Source: Cyclobacteriaceae bacterium
Lineage (GTDB): Bacteria; Bacteroidota; Bacteroidia; Cytophagales; Cyclobacteriaceae
Assembly: GCA_016787665.1 (NCBI GenBank)
Contig: JAEUUC010000005.1
Location: 93,119 to 157,118 of the forward strand
Direction of reading: 5' to 3'
Length of the DNA stretch: 64,000 bases
Part shown: one piece after another, positions 18,269-26,574 of the stretch
How positions within the stretch are numbered: position 1 is the first letter of the stretch
Layout: the number at the start of each line of letters is the position of its first letter
Made by a program: the position numbers and the translations under genes
Notes under the pieces: model-generated
Told to the model about the DNA's origin: nothing
The model's database searches: none
What the model saw: the letters and a program-made list of their open reading frames with translations, nothing else

Positions 18269-18298
18269 AAAGCCACCTTTCGGTGGCTTTGGTTTTTT
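18269..18298. terminator. terminator after the tRNA array, before convergent sod
   Basis: The stem AAAGCCACC pairs perfectly with GGTGGCTTT around TTTC and is followed by GG and six T on the plus strand. It also has an A-rich left side, so it may serve the minus-strand superoxide dismutase gene that ends at 18324 as well. Confidence 0.85.
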
Positions 18299-18323
18299 CA
18301 TTATAGGCAACTGCTGCTGAAAA

Positions 18324-18926
18324 TTACTTCGCGAACAGCTTCGCCACTTCATTCCAGTTCACCACGTTCCACCAGGCCGCGCAATAGTCGGGTCTGCGGT
18401 TTTGGTAATTCAAATAATACGCATGTTCCCAAACATCCAGCCCAAGCACGGGGGTGCCTTTAACTTCGGCAACATCCATTAGCGGATTGTCCTGGTTAGG
18501 TGTACTGGTGATGGCCAAACTGCCACTGCTGTCCTTGATCAACCATGCCCAGCCTGAACCGAATCGGCCGGTTGCGGCTGCATTAAACTTGGTCTTAAAC
18601 TCGTCAAAACTTCCGAACGCGGCATTGATGGCATCGGCCAGCGCACCGCCAGGCGCACCACCGGCATTCGGGCCCATAATCTGCCAGAACAAACTGTGGT
18701 TGTAGTGCCCACCACCGTTGTTGCGAACGGCCACCGGGTATTTCGAAATATTCTTGCAGATCTCTTCAATAGAGAGACTCTCTTCCGGTTTGCCGGCCAC
18801 CGCATTGTTCAGGTTGGTAACATAGGCGTTGTGATGCTTTCCATGATGAATTTCCATGGTGCGCGCATCGATATGAGGTTCCAGCGCATTGAATGCGTAG
18901 GGAAGTGCGGGTAATGTAAATGGCAT
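18324..18926 (-). CDS. sodA: superoxide dismutase, Mn type
   Basis: 200 residues, the family length, with no signal peptide. It converts superoxide to hydrogen peroxide and oxygen in the cytoplasm. The metal ligands are visible: His27 in MEIHHGKHH, His at about 77 in [10 protein letters not shown], and the aspartate and histidine of DVWEHAYYL. The second-sphere glutamine lies in [11 protein letters not shown], the position used by manganese enzymes, and the GPNAGGAP and FGSGWAWL segments also fit the Mn or cambialistic type; metal use in the cell is not proven. It is a single gene, convergent with the tRNA array across a terminator. Confidence 0.95.
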   Translation of the reverse strand: MPFTLPALPYAFNALEPHIDARTMEIHHGKHHNAYVTNLNNAVAGKPEESLSIEEICKNISKYPVAVRNNGGGHYNHSLFWQIMGPNAGGAPGGALADAINAAFGSFDEFKTKFNAAATGRFGSGWAWLIKDSSGSLAITSTPNQDNPLMDVAEVKGTPVLGLDVWEHAYYLNYQNRRPDYCAAWWNVVNWNEVAKLFAK

Positions 18927-19051
18927 ATAGCTACTGCTTTTTTGGTTGGTAAATATAGCAACAGTCCGGACGGGCAGAAAGTTTTATGAATTTATCGCTA
19001 ATCGAACCGTTGAGGATCACATTTCGTTAAAAAACCGGAATCTTTGCGAGC

Positions 19052-19981
19052 ATGACGAATAAATCCTCGTCCCCGTTGTTGGCTTACCTGGCTTTGGCTG
19101 CGGTGTGCATCATTTGGGGCACCACCTACCTGGGTTTGCGGATTGGGGTAACCCAGTTTCCGCCTTTTCTGTTTTCCCTTCTTCGTTTTCTAATTGCCGG
19201 ACCGCTCCTTCTGGGCTTCATGCTCACCCTGGGCAAGGCCCGTTTACCGGATCGTGCCACTTTAGTCAATCAGGCCATAGCGGGCTTCTTCATGGTTACA
19301 CTCGGCATCACCGTGGTGGGGTGGGCCGAGGTGTACATATCCAGCGGATTGGCAGCCATCATCTGTTCATGTATGCCCATTTGGACGATGCTGATCAACG
19401 TGCTGGTTACCAAAGATGAACAACCGAATTGGATCATTCTTACGGGTCTGGCGGCTGGCATTACGGGCATTGTGATGATTTTTGGCGAGCACCTGACCGA
19501 GCTCTCAGACAATAACTATACAGCAGGCATTGTGGTCACCTTTTTGGCCAACCTGTCTTGGGCGATCGGCAGCGTGTGGATGAAAAAGAAGAATACCGCA
19601 GGCAACCCGTTTCTCAATGCCGGATTGCAAATGACGTTTGGTATGCTTTTTATCATCCCGCTCACCCTGATATTCGATGAATATTCGGGCATCACCTGGA
19701 CCCCATCACTCATTTATGCCTTGTTATATATGGCACTCATCGGCTCGGTGGCGGCTTACGCCTGCTACGCGTATGCAATCAAACATCTGCCGATGACGCT
19801 CGTCTCGCTTTACGCCTACATCAACCCCATTGTGGCGGTGGTACTCGGATGGCTGATCCTTGACGAAAAATTAAACTTACGCATGGCCATAGCGATTGCC
19901 ATTACGCTGGTCGGGATTTATGTCGTCAATAGGGGCTACCAACACCAGTCCGTGCGCAAAACCATGTCAACTTCAACTTGA
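19052..19981 (+). CDS. EamA/DMT family permease
   Basis: 309 residues with ten hydrophobic segments in two EamA repeats (about 10-145 and 160-295), the drug/metabolite transporter fold. The first repeat opens with CIIWGTTYLGLRIG and the second contains NLSWAIGSVWMKK; the last helices end in VALGWLILDEKL-type sequence (VVLGWLILDEKLNLRM). Relatives include YdcZ- and RhaT-like exporters of amino acids or metabolites, and the substrate is unknown. It is followed 13 bases later by the PhzF-like gene and may share its transcript. Confidence 0.92.
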   Translation: MTNKSSSPLLAYLALAAVCIIWGTTYLGLRIGVTQFPPFLFSLLRFLIAGPLLLGFMLTLGKARLPDRATLVNQAIAGFFMVTLGITVVGWAEVYISSGLAAIICSCMPIWTMLINVLVTKDEQPNWIILTGLAAGITGIVMIFGEHLTELSDNNYTAGIVVTFLANLSWAIGSVWMKKKNTAGNPFLNAGLQMTFGMLFIIPLTLIFDEYSGITWTPSLIYALLYMALIGSVAAYACYAYAIKHLPMTLVSLYAYINPIVAVVLGWLILDEKLNLRMAIAIAITLVGIYVVNRGYQHQSVRKTMSTST

Positions 19982-19994
19982 ATACCCTTACGCT

Positions 19995-20777
19995 ATGACT
20001 ATCAAACGCTATCAGGTTGACGCATTCACCAATCGGATTTTTGCCGGCAACCCCGCAGTAGTCTGCCCGCTCACGCAGTGGCTGCCGGACACCGTGATGC
20101 AAAACATCGCGATGGAAAACAACCTCTCGGAAACCGCCTTCTACGTGAAGGAGGACACGGGTTACCGCATACGGTGGTTTACGCCCGCGCTGGAGGTAGA
20201 TCTTTGCGGCCACGCCACGCTGGCCACCGCTTTTGTGATGTTTCATCACGAAGGCTATCCAGAAAATGAAATCCAATTTCAATCGCGCAGCGGTTTATTG
20301 GGTGTAAAGAAGGAAGGCGATTGGCTCACACTTGATTTTCCGGTGCACCCGGTGAAACCTGAAAATGATCTTACAAAATTCCGGAATTGCTTTGCTCATC
20401 AACCTGTCCAAGCCTTTCGCGGCAAGGAAGATTATCTACTCGTATTCGCCAGCGAGGATCAGATTGCTGATGCCCGTGCAGATATCAGCGCCATTCTCCG
20501 CCTGGATGCCCGGGCGGTGATCATTACCGCACCCGGTAAAACGGTTGACTTTGTCTCCCGGTTTTTTATTCCGAAAGCGGGCATCAACGAAGATCCGGTT
20601 ACCGGCTACGCCCACACGGTGCTGGTACCCTATTGGACGGGGGTGTTGGGAAAAAACTCCTTCGAAGCGCGCCAACTTTCAGCACGCGGTGGCGAGCTTC
20701 GCTGCCAGTTACGGGGCAACCGGGTTGCGATTAGCGGTCAGGCATGTTTGTTCTCGGTGGGCGAAATCTTTCTCTAA
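19995..20777 (+). CDS. PhzF family isomerase
   Basis: 260 residues of the PhzF/diaminopimelate-epimerase-like fold. The opening IKRYQVDAFTNRIFAGNPAVV and the catalytic glutamate in NNLSETAFYV are family hallmarks. Further conserved segments are RIRWFTPALEVDLCGHAT and, in the second half, NEDPVTGYAHTVLVPYW. PhzF itself isomerises a phenazine precursor, but most family members act in other, unassigned pathways, and no phenazine genes are near. The ATG at 19995 is chosen because longer starts would run back into the EamA gene. The next gene begins 1 base after its stop. Confidence 0.93.
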   Translation: MTIKRYQVDAFTNRIFAGNPAVVCPLTQWLPDTVMQNIAMENNLSETAFYVKEDTGYRIRWFTPALEVDLCGHATLATAFVMFHHEGYPENEIQFQSRSGLLGVKKEGDWLTLDFPVHPVKPENDLTKFRNCFAHQPVQAFRGKEDYLLVFASEDQIADARADISAILRLDARAVIITAPGKTVDFVSRFFIPKAGINEDPVTGYAHTVLVPYWTGVLGKNSFEARQLSARGGELRCQLRGNRVAISGQACLFSVGEIFL

Positions 20778-20778
20778 C

Positions 20779-22185
20779 ATGACGGACCTCCAAAAACGAC
20801 TGATGGAGGATCAGCTCAATACGGAGTTGTTCCAGGAGTTGGTACACCAAGGTGTCGCGTATCTCCGTGAAGCGCGACAACGCCACGTGTATCCTACGGC
20901 AGAAGCGCTTGAGCAACTCAGCGTCTTTGACGAACCGCTCCCGGTTCATGCTGCTGCGGCCAAAACCATTCTACATCAACTTCACCAGGTGGGTGCACCG
21001 GCTACCGTAACCTCCGCAGGTGGCCGTTACTTTGGATTTGTTACGGGCGGAGCGCTTCCGGCCGGCATAGGAGCTAAACTGCTGGGCACGTTTTGGGATC
21101 AGGGCACGGCTATGCAGGTGATGTCCCCCATCGCTGCCAAACTCGAAGGCGTAGTCGAGAAGTGGTTGAAGCAAATCTTTGGGCTGCCCGATTCAACCGT
21201 GGCGGGTTTTGTGACCGGCTCGTCAGCGGCAAACCTTTGCGGCCTGGCAGCCGGGCGCTTTCGCCTCTACCAGAACCTGGGCTGGGAGGTAGCGCGGAAG
21301 GGACTCGTAAACGCACCTTCACTCAAAATTGTAACTGGTCGCGAGGCTCATTCAACCTTGCTCAAGGCCATAAGCTTGCTGGGCTTTGGTGTCGACTCGA
21401 TTACCTATGTCGATACCGATGATCAAGGACGTCTTCGTCCGGAACTTTTACCCGAACCGGATGATCGTACGGTGTTGATTCTTCAGGCTGGCAATGTTAA
21501 CAGCGGATCATTTGATGACTTCCGTGCGATAGCGGCCCGGGCCGAAAAAGCCGGGGCGTGGGTCCATATCGATGGAGCCTTCGGCTTGTGGGCGGCAGCC
21601 GCTCAAAAACTCTCTTACTTAACGGACGGCATCGGCTTTGCGCATTCGTGGGCAGTGGATGGCCATAAGACATTGAACACGCCCTACGACTGTGGCATCG
21701 TATTGTGCAGGGATCCGGAAGCCTTGCGGGGTGCTTTACACATGCAGGGAGGCTATCTGGTAACCGGAGCTCAACGCGATGGAATGTTTTTTACGCCTGA
21801 CATGTCGCGCAGAGCACGCATTCTGGAGTTGTGGGCGGTGATGAAATACCTTGGACAGGCAGGCATAGATGAGTTGGTTACCACCTTACACGAACGGGCC
21901 TGCCAGTTTGCCCGTGGGCTTGCCGAAGTGCCGGGAATTTCAATTTTGAATGATGTGGTGTTTAATCAGGTTGTGGTGGCGGCCGATTCGGATGAAATGA
22001 CTGAGCGCTTGCTGCAACGTGTACAAGAACAACGCGTATGTTGGGTGGGCGGCTCGAGCTGGCGGGGCCGAAGGGTGATTCGCATCAGCGTGTGTTCATG
22101 GGCAACCACAGAAGAAGACGTGGCGGTCTCTGTAAAATCATTTGAAAAGGTCATGCGCACGTTGCAAACAGCCCAAGGTGGGTGA
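20779..22185 (+). CDS. PLP-dependent group II decarboxylase family protein
   Basis: 468 residues of the pyridoxal-phosphate fold type I, group II decarboxylase family (glutamate, aromatic amino acid or tyrosine decarboxylase relatives). The lysine that binds the cofactor is in SWAVDGHKTLNTPYDCG. Upstream motifs include FVTGSSAANLCGLAAGR for phosphate binding and WVHIDGAFGLWAAA with the aspartate that contacts the pyridine nitrogen. The true substrate cannot be read. It starts 1 base after the PhzF stop (taacATG), so the two are almost certainly cotranscribed. Confidence 0.92.
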   Translation: MTDLQKRLMEDQLNTELFQELVHQGVAYLREARQRHVYPTAEALEQLSVFDEPLPVHAAAAKTILHQLHQVGAPATVTSAGGRYFGFVTGGALPAGIGAKLLGTFWDQGTAMQVMSPIAAKLEGVVEKWLKQIFGLPDSTVAGFVTGSSAANLCGLAAGRFRLYQNLGWEVARKGLVNAPSLKIVTGREAHSTLLKAISLLGFGVDSITYVDTDDQGRLRPELLPEPDDRTVLILQAGNVNSGSFDDFRAIAARAEKAGAWVHIDGAFGLWAAAAQKLSYLTDGIGFAHSWAVDGHKTLNTPYDCGIVLCRDPEALRGALHMQGGYLVTGAQRDGMFFTPDMSRRARILELWAVMKYLGQAGIDELVTTLHERACQFARGLAEVPGISILNDVVFNQVVVAADSDEMTERLLQRVQEQRVCWVGGSSWRGRRVIRISVCSWATTEEDVAVSVKSFEKVMRTLQTAQGG

Positions 22186-22231
22186 TCGGCCGCAGGTCAC
22201 GAGGCCTTAGAAAAAATAGAGAATATTAAAA

Positions 22232-22239
22232 TACCTTTG
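22232..22239 (+). promoter_or_regulatory. -7 box upstream of ilvE
   Basis: TACCTTTG matches TAnnTTTG and ends 17 bases before the ilvE ATG, so the leader would be very short. It suggests that ilvE and the gene after it form their own transcript. Confidence 0.5.
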
Positions 22240-22255
22240 CGACAAACCACTGAAC

Positions 22256-23320
22256 ATGACGCTTACGGAAACCATTCGCATCGAACGCACACCCCACTCC
22301 CGCCTGGCGGAAACCGATTTTCAAAACCTGGAATTCGGAAAATACATTTCGGATCACATGGCCATTTCGGATTTCAAATCCGGAAGTTGGGGGCCGCTGT
22401 CGATCATGCCTTTTGGCGAACTGCGCATGACACCTGCCATCCTGGCCCTGCATTACGGGCAGGCGATTTTTGAAGGCATGAAAGCATTTCGCACGGTCGA
22501 TGGCCGCGTGAATATTTTTCGCCCGAAGAAGCATCATGAGCGTATCAACAAGTCGCTGGAGCGGATGTGCATGCCGGCTCTGCCGTGGGATTTGTTCATT
22601 CAGTCGCTGCGCACACTCATTGACCTTGACCGCGAGTGGGTACCCAAAACTGAAGGGTCCAGCCTCTACATTCGTCCACTGGTGTTTGCATCAGAGTCAA
22701 GGCTGGGCGTAAAGGTTTCGGAGCAATACAAGTATGTGTTGATGACCAGCCCGGTAGGCCCCTATTACAACAAGCCTTTCCGTCTGAAAGTGGAGGATCA
22801 CTACGTGCGCACCGCGGAAGGTGGGCCGGGGTATGCGAAGTGTGCCGGTAACTATGGAGGCGCCTTTTACCCAACCCAGGTAGCAAAAGAAGAAGGTTTC
22901 GATCAGGTGTTGTGGACCGACAGCAAAGAGCACAAGTATATTGATGAAGTGGGCATGATGAACGTGATGTTCGTGATGGACGGAAAACTGGTAACACCTC
23001 AACTGTATACCGCCATTCTCGATGGCGTCACCCGCGACTCCATCCTGACCGTGGCGCGCGAAATGGGCCTGCAAACCGAAGAAAAGCGGATCAGCGTGGA
23101 GGAACTGGAAGAAGGCTTTCGCAGTGGCAAGCTGACCGAGGCCTTCGGTTGCGGAACGGCCGCTGTTGTAGCGCCTATTACCGGTATTCGCATTCATGAC
23201 AACGATTACAAATTGGGCACGCCTGGCCCGGAAAGCATTCAAGGGCGCATCAAGCAAAAACTGCTTAACATTCGCACCGGTGCCGAGAACGATGTACACC
23301 ACTGGAACTATCTGATCTAA
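22256..23320 (+). CDS. ilvE: branched-chain amino acid aminotransferase
   Basis: 354 residues, fold type IV aminotransferase of the eukaryote-like (type II) IlvE group. It transfers the amino group between glutamate and the keto acids of leucine, isoleucine and valine. The cofactor lysine is in YAKCAGNYGGAFYPT, and the EVGMMNVMFV and RISVEELEEGFRSGKLTEAF segments are hallmarks. GTAAVVAPI at about 300 is the phosphate-binding turn. The length is typical. It is followed 11 bases later by a flavin-binding protein gene in the same direction. Confidence 0.96.
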   Translation: MTLTETIRIERTPHSRLAETDFQNLEFGKYISDHMAISDFKSGSWGPLSIMPFGELRMTPAILALHYGQAIFEGMKAFRTVDGRVNIFRPKKHHERINKSLERMCMPALPWDLFIQSLRTLIDLDREWVPKTEGSSLYIRPLVFASESRLGVKVSEQYKYVLMTSPVGPYYNKPFRLKVEDHYVRTAEGGPGYAKCAGNYGGAFYPTQVAKEEGFDQVLWTDSKEHKYIDEVGMMNVMFVMDGKLVTPQLYTAILDGVTRDSILTVAREMGLQTEEKRISVEELEEGFRSGKLTEAFGCGTAAVVAPITGIRIHDNDYKLGTPGPESIQGRIKQKLLNIRTGAENDVHHWNYLI

Positions 23321-23330
23321 ACGACCATAC

Positions 23331-23969
23331 ATGGAAAAATTTCCTGTCACTGAAAAAACGGAAATCACCCGCCTGCCCAAGCGCGGGGTGTACGACAAAG
23401 AACAGGTGTACGGGATTTTAGACGAGGCCCTGTTTTGCACAGTGGCCTTCGTTCGTAACGGTGAACCTTTTCAAATACCAACCGGGTTTTGCCGCATCGG
23501 CAATACGATTTACCTGCATGGCTCGGTGGGAAGCCAATACATGCGCGAACTCGCCACGGGAATTCCGGTTTGTATTTCAGTGATGCTGGCTGATGCCTTG
23601 GTGCTGGCCCGTTCGGCTTTCCACCATTCGGTAAATTATCGCTCCGTGGTGGCCTTCAGTCACGGCCGCAAAGTGGACAACAAAGAAGAACTGTACAAAA
23701 GCCTCGAAGTTTTCACCAACAAAATGTGCCCAGGCCGATGGGACGATGTGCGCCAACCCACAGAAGGGGAATGGAAAGCAACGATGGTGCTTGCCTTTGA
23801 TCTCGAAGAAGCATCAGCCAAGGTGCGCACCGGACCGCCAAAAGACGATGAGGAGGATTATGACTTAAACATTTGGGCGGGTCTTCAGCCGCTGAAGACG
23901 GAGCGTCTGCCCGTTCAAGCTGACCCTGCCCTAAAAGCAGGAATAGCTGTGCCCAGTTATTTGAAGTAG
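23331..23969 (+). CDS. pyridoxamine 5'-phosphate oxidase-like FMN-binding protein
   Basis: 212 residues with the split-barrel flavin-binding fold of the NimA-like/putative FMN-binding group. The conserved parts are LDEALFCTVAFVRNGEPFQI, IPTGFCRIGNTIYLHGS and the downstream HHSVNYRSVVAFSHGRKV. No signal peptide is present. Family members reduce nitro compounds or bind haem or flavin, but the role here is open. It lies 11 bases after ilvE and is probably cotranscribed, though a pathway link to branched-chain amino acids is not obvious. Confidence 0.87.
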   Translation: MEKFPVTEKTEITRLPKRGVYDKEQVYGILDEALFCTVAFVRNGEPFQIPTGFCRIGNTIYLHGSVGSQYMRELATGIPVCISVMLADALVLARSAFHHSVNYRSVVAFSHGRKVDNKEELYKSLEVFTNKMCPGRWDDVRQPTEGEWKATMVLAFDLEEASAKVRTGPPKDDEEDYDLNIWAGLQPLKTERLPVQADPALKAGIAVPSYLK

Positions 23970-23998
23970 CGCAAAAGAGTATAAACTCAAGTTTTAGG

Positions 23999-24424
23999 AT
24001 GAGAAGAACGACTAAGCTACTGCTGATGGTCCCTGCTCTCTGGGCGAGTCTATTCGACATCCTGATTACAATAGTACTTCAGCCAAAAGCATATTGGAAT
24101 GGAGACTTAAGTGCGGGTAATGAGGGAAATCCCATTGGTTCATTTTTCATGAAGAACCACATCTCCGGAATATTCGTCATTTCAATTTTCTGGCTGGTTT
24201 TGATCGGACTGTTAGGGTACTACCTTCCCAGGCAACTGGCCAAAATCTTCCTGATGTTCGTCTTGATTGCTCACAGTTATGGAGCCTCCACCTGGCTTTC
24301 AAATAAATTTGGGTTTTGGTATGCAATGGCGTTCATGTTGTTCAACTCAATCCTGTTTTATCTTATTGGAGATATTGTTGAGAAAGGGATTCAATCACAG
24401 AAAGAGGTGAGTGAGTCAAAATGA
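23999..24424 (+). CDS. membrane protein of unknown function
   Basis: 141 residues with four probable transmembrane segments (about 6-28, 53-77, 80-98 and 108-128) and a charged C-terminal tail (IVEKGIQSQKEVSESK). I recognise no motif. It follows the flavin-binding gene by 30 bases in the same direction. The base composition is lower in GC than its neighbours. Confidence 0.75.
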   Translation: MRRTTKLLLMVPALWASLFDILITIVLQPKAYWNGDLSAGNEGNPIGSFFMKNHISGIFVISIFWLVLIGLLGYYLPRQLAKIFLMFVLIAHSYGASTWLSNKFGFWYAMAFMLFNSILFYLIGDIVEKGIQSQKEVSESK

Positions 24425-24838
24425 ACCATCTTCATTTTAGGCGATTTGTAGGGAGTTGCCAAGCACCCAACGACATCAAGTGGGGTAGTAATCTTCACTG
24501 TTTCGCGGGCGGCAAATTATGCTGTGTGGGGGTTGTCAGAGGTTATGATTCAGGGTTTTACGGGTGGAGTCTTCCGAAATAACAGATAAGCGCAATCCTA
24601 GCTGGGGTTCCCCTGTTTCCCTGATTGAACAGGAAAAATTTTTCACCCAATCCTATCAACTGGTAGCCTGTTGGCGGCCAAAGAAACTTCGGGAGAAATT
24701 GAGCCGTAACAAACCAAAGGTGGAAAAAAACGTCAAAAAGCGAAGTTAATTCGAGTAACGTTTAACCGCCCGATAACTGTAATACTTTCAGTTTCAATCT
24801 TCCAGCCGGCATTTAAACCAAAACAGGCAGTTTTGGGT
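24425..24838. other. gene-poor stretch with one doubtful ORF
   Basis: About 410 bases without a convincing gene. A GTG-initiated frame of 61 codons at 24564-24749 encodes a basic peptide (ending NVKKRS) with no recognisable domain, no promoter box and no neighbour link. I do not call it a gene, but it could be a remnant. No terminator or repeat stands out. Confidence 0.4.
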
Positions 24839-24846
24839 TATCTTTG
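24839..24846 (+). promoter_or_regulatory. -7 box that decides the start of the next gene
   Basis: TATCTTTG matches TAnnTTTG. The TTG that could start a longer frame at 24844 falls inside this box, so transcription would begin after it. The ATG at 24868 is therefore the better start for the gene downstream. Confidence 0.55.
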
Positions 24847-24867
24847 AAGAATCAATCTGAAAAAATC

Positions 24868-25101
24868 ATGGGAAGACCACCAGTATTACCTAAAAAAAAG
24901 AAAGACGGATTTTGGCTGGAAGTGCGCAACAAGGGTTCTAAGACCGGCACTATTTTGATTCGCGACAGCTACCAGGCCATGATGCAAGCGGCCAAGCAGT
25001 ACGAAACCACTAAGGATGTGATCATTCTGGGCGAACACCGCAACAACAAAAAAGTAGAATCAGCCGAAACGACTTCGCGCAAGCGCAAAACTGCCAGTTA
25101 A
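24868..25101 (+). CDS. small conserved-looking protein of unknown function
   Basis: 77 residues, basic, no signal or membrane segment. It opens with MGRPPVLPKKKKDGFWLEVR and has a middle part RDSYQAMMQAAKQYETTKDV that suggests an alpha helix after a strand pair. I recall similar short proteins in Cytophagales but no function. The last four bases overlap the stop of the DUF3127 gene on the other strand (the stops are TAA at 25099-25101 and its counterpart at 25098-25100). Confidence 0.7.
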   Translation: MGRPPVLPKKKKDGFWLEVRNKGSKTGTILIRDSYQAMMQAAKQYETTKDVIILGEHRNNKKVESAETTSRKRKTAS

Positions 25102-25451
25102 AAAGGCAAATCATCGGTGCCGGCTGGCACGGACTGATCAAAAGGATCATTCATAGGGGGTGGCGGGTTTTCCTGGCCACCCTCCGTTTTTTCTACCCGC
25201 CAGGCACGAGCCTCGGTGTACCAGCGGCCATTGTACTCACGGCTTTCCAAATCAACGGAAACGGTTACCACATCGCCCACGGCTAAACGGTATTGATCAA
25301 TCTTATCGCCCCAAACCGACAGGCATACTTTTTTCGGATACTGGCCCGGAGTTTCCAAAATGAACTCCTGCTTGCGCCACGTGCCGCGTTTTCCCTGCCC
25401 GGTTTGCTGCGCCAGCAACTGCAACACCCGACCTTTCAATTCCATTGCCAT
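25098..25451 (-). CDS. DUF3127 protein with an SSB-like acidic tail
   Basis: 117 residues. The N-terminal 85 or so form an OB-fold-like DUF3127 domain (LKGRVLQLL, WRKQEFILETPGQYPKKVCL, VWGDKIDQY, VGDVVTVSVDLESREYNGRW). After it comes a proline-rich linker (NPPPPMND) and the end DDLPF. The arrangement of OB fold, flexible linker and acidic tip ending in an aromatic residue is that of single-stranded DNA-binding protein, whose tail reads DDDIPF and binds repair proteins. A DNA-binding role is an inference from this shape. It is a single gene on this strand. Confidence 0.85.
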   Translation of the reverse strand: MAMELKGRVLQLLAQQTGQGKRGTWRKQEFILETPGQYPKKVCLSVWGDKIDQYRLAVGDVVTVSVDLESREYNGRWYTEARAWRVEKTEGGQENPPPPMNDPFDQSVPAGTDDLPF

Positions 25452-25481
25452 GAGTACTTCCTTAGATTTTTCGAAAGGTAA

Positions 25482-25928
25482 CTAACCTTTTCGGATTCGC
25501 TGAAAAAAACGATCGATCAATTCCTTGCTTTCCGCTTTGCGTACGCCTTTAACAATTTCGGTACGCGGATGCAGCAAGGGTTGGTTCACGAGGCTATAGC
25601 CCCGTTGCACATCATCGGCTGCATAAACCAACCTCTGCAACTGCACCCAGTGCAGGGCCCCTGCGCACATTACACAAGGCTCGAGCGTGACAAAAAGTGT
25701 ACAGTCGGTTAAATATTTGGAGCCCAAAAAATTGGCCGCTGCCGTGGCGGCCAGCATCTCGGCATGCGCGGTGGCATCCGTGAGGCGCTCCGTTTGGTTA
25801 TGCGCCCGAGCGATAATCTTGCCCTGGCACACCACCACGGCTCCCACCGGTACCTCCCCGTCATCGAAAGCCTTGTGTGCCTCTTTCAGCGCTTCGCGCA
25901 TGAAATAATCATCGCTGGAGAAATCCAT
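25482..25928 (-). CDS. tadA: tRNA-specific adenosine deaminase
   Basis: 148 residues of the cytidine deaminase superfamily. The zinc and proton-relay motif is HAEM (TAHAEMLAATAAA) and the second zinc motif is PCVMCAGA. The DGEVPVGAVVV and GYSLVNQPLLHPR segments support TadA, which changes A34 to inosine in tRNA-Arg(ACG). The ATG at 25928 is used because longer starts run back toward the next gene and give a poor N-terminus. It is 2 bases after the stop of the upstream exported-protein gene, so the two are cotranscribed. Confidence 0.9.
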   Translation of the reverse strand: MDFSSDDYFMREALKEAHKAFDDGEVPVGAVVVCQGKIIARAHNQTERLTDATAHAEMLAATAAANFLGSKYLTDCTLFVTLEPCVMCAGALHWVQLQRLVYAADDVQRGYSLVNQPLLHPRTEIVKGVRKAESKELIDRFFQRIRKG

Positions 25929-25930
25929 CG

Positions 25931-26479
25931 TTATTTTACCCGTAGACTTTTCATGACGGCATGGGCCTGTTTTTGCCATTGCGGCATCACCGGCTTGACA
26001 CACGAAAAGGAGAAGACCAGCGTTCGCTTGGGCTCCACCAGATATTGAACAAAAGAGTATTTCACCACCGGCTCCTGTTCACCCAATTTGCTCTTCGTGC
26101 CATTCACCCGCGATTCAAATTCAAAAAAGATGTACGTCTTACCGTGTATCTCCTGCGTTCCTTCGGAGATGAAATAGACTTTATCATAGAGATTGGTAAT
26201 GCCGGATTTAAAGAACTGGCTGGCTACTTTAAGGTCACCATCCGGCCATTGGGTGGCCGACAAGCTAACGGAGAAATCAGCCTGCCGGTTCTGGTCGGTA
26301 AAGGCTCCTAAGGGTGCCCGAACCGATGGAAATCGCTGAACCAGATCATCCTCCGTCATGGGTTTCAGATCTTCCGGCAACATCACGGTAATCTCCTCAT
26401 TGATTTTAACCTTAACCATCTTTTGAGGGGTAAAGGCGGCCAGCACCGTCAATACGAAAACCAGGGAAAAACGTAGCAT
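25931..26479 (-). CDS. exported protein of unknown function
   Basis: 182 residues from the ATG at 26479, with a signal peptide (FSLVFVLTVLAAFTPQ). The mature part contains VKVKINEEITVMLPEDLKPM, a DFSVSLSATQWPDGDLKV strand, and an end with VFSFSCVKPVMPQWQKQAHA. The pattern of a beta-rich periplasmic domain resembles PsbP/MOG1-like or uncharacterised Bacteroidota proteins, but this is not certain. A longer start at 26524 would put a non-signal sequence in front. It is upstream of tadA in the same operon. Confidence 0.75.
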   Translation of the reverse strand: MLRFSLVFVLTVLAAFTPQKMVKVKINEEITVMLPEDLKPMTEDDLVQRFPSVRAPLGAFTDQNRQADFSVSLSATQWPDGDLKVASQFFKSGITNLYDKVYFISEGTQEIHGKTYIFFEFESRVNGTKSKLGEQEPVVKYSFVQYLVEPKRTLVFSFSCVKPVMPQWQKQAHAVMKSLRVK

Positions 26480-26542
26480 GAGTGAATTTTGAGGAATAAC
26501 GGAAAAAACGTGCTTATCCTGCATAACGGCACAAGTTCTGTT

Positions 26543-26550
26543 TATTTTTG
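26543..26550 (+). promoter_or_regulatory. -7 box upstream of aspS
   Basis: TATTTTTG matches TAnnTTTG and ends 24 bases before the aspS ATG. An in-frame TTG at 26548 falls inside it, which supports the ATG at 26575 as the start. Confidence 0.5.
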
Positions 26551-26574
26551 CCCCTCAAAATTAACCAAAAAACC

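Noticed and set aside
24564..24749. 61-codon GTG frame
   Set aside because: No promoter, homology or compositional support; left as unassigned sequence.
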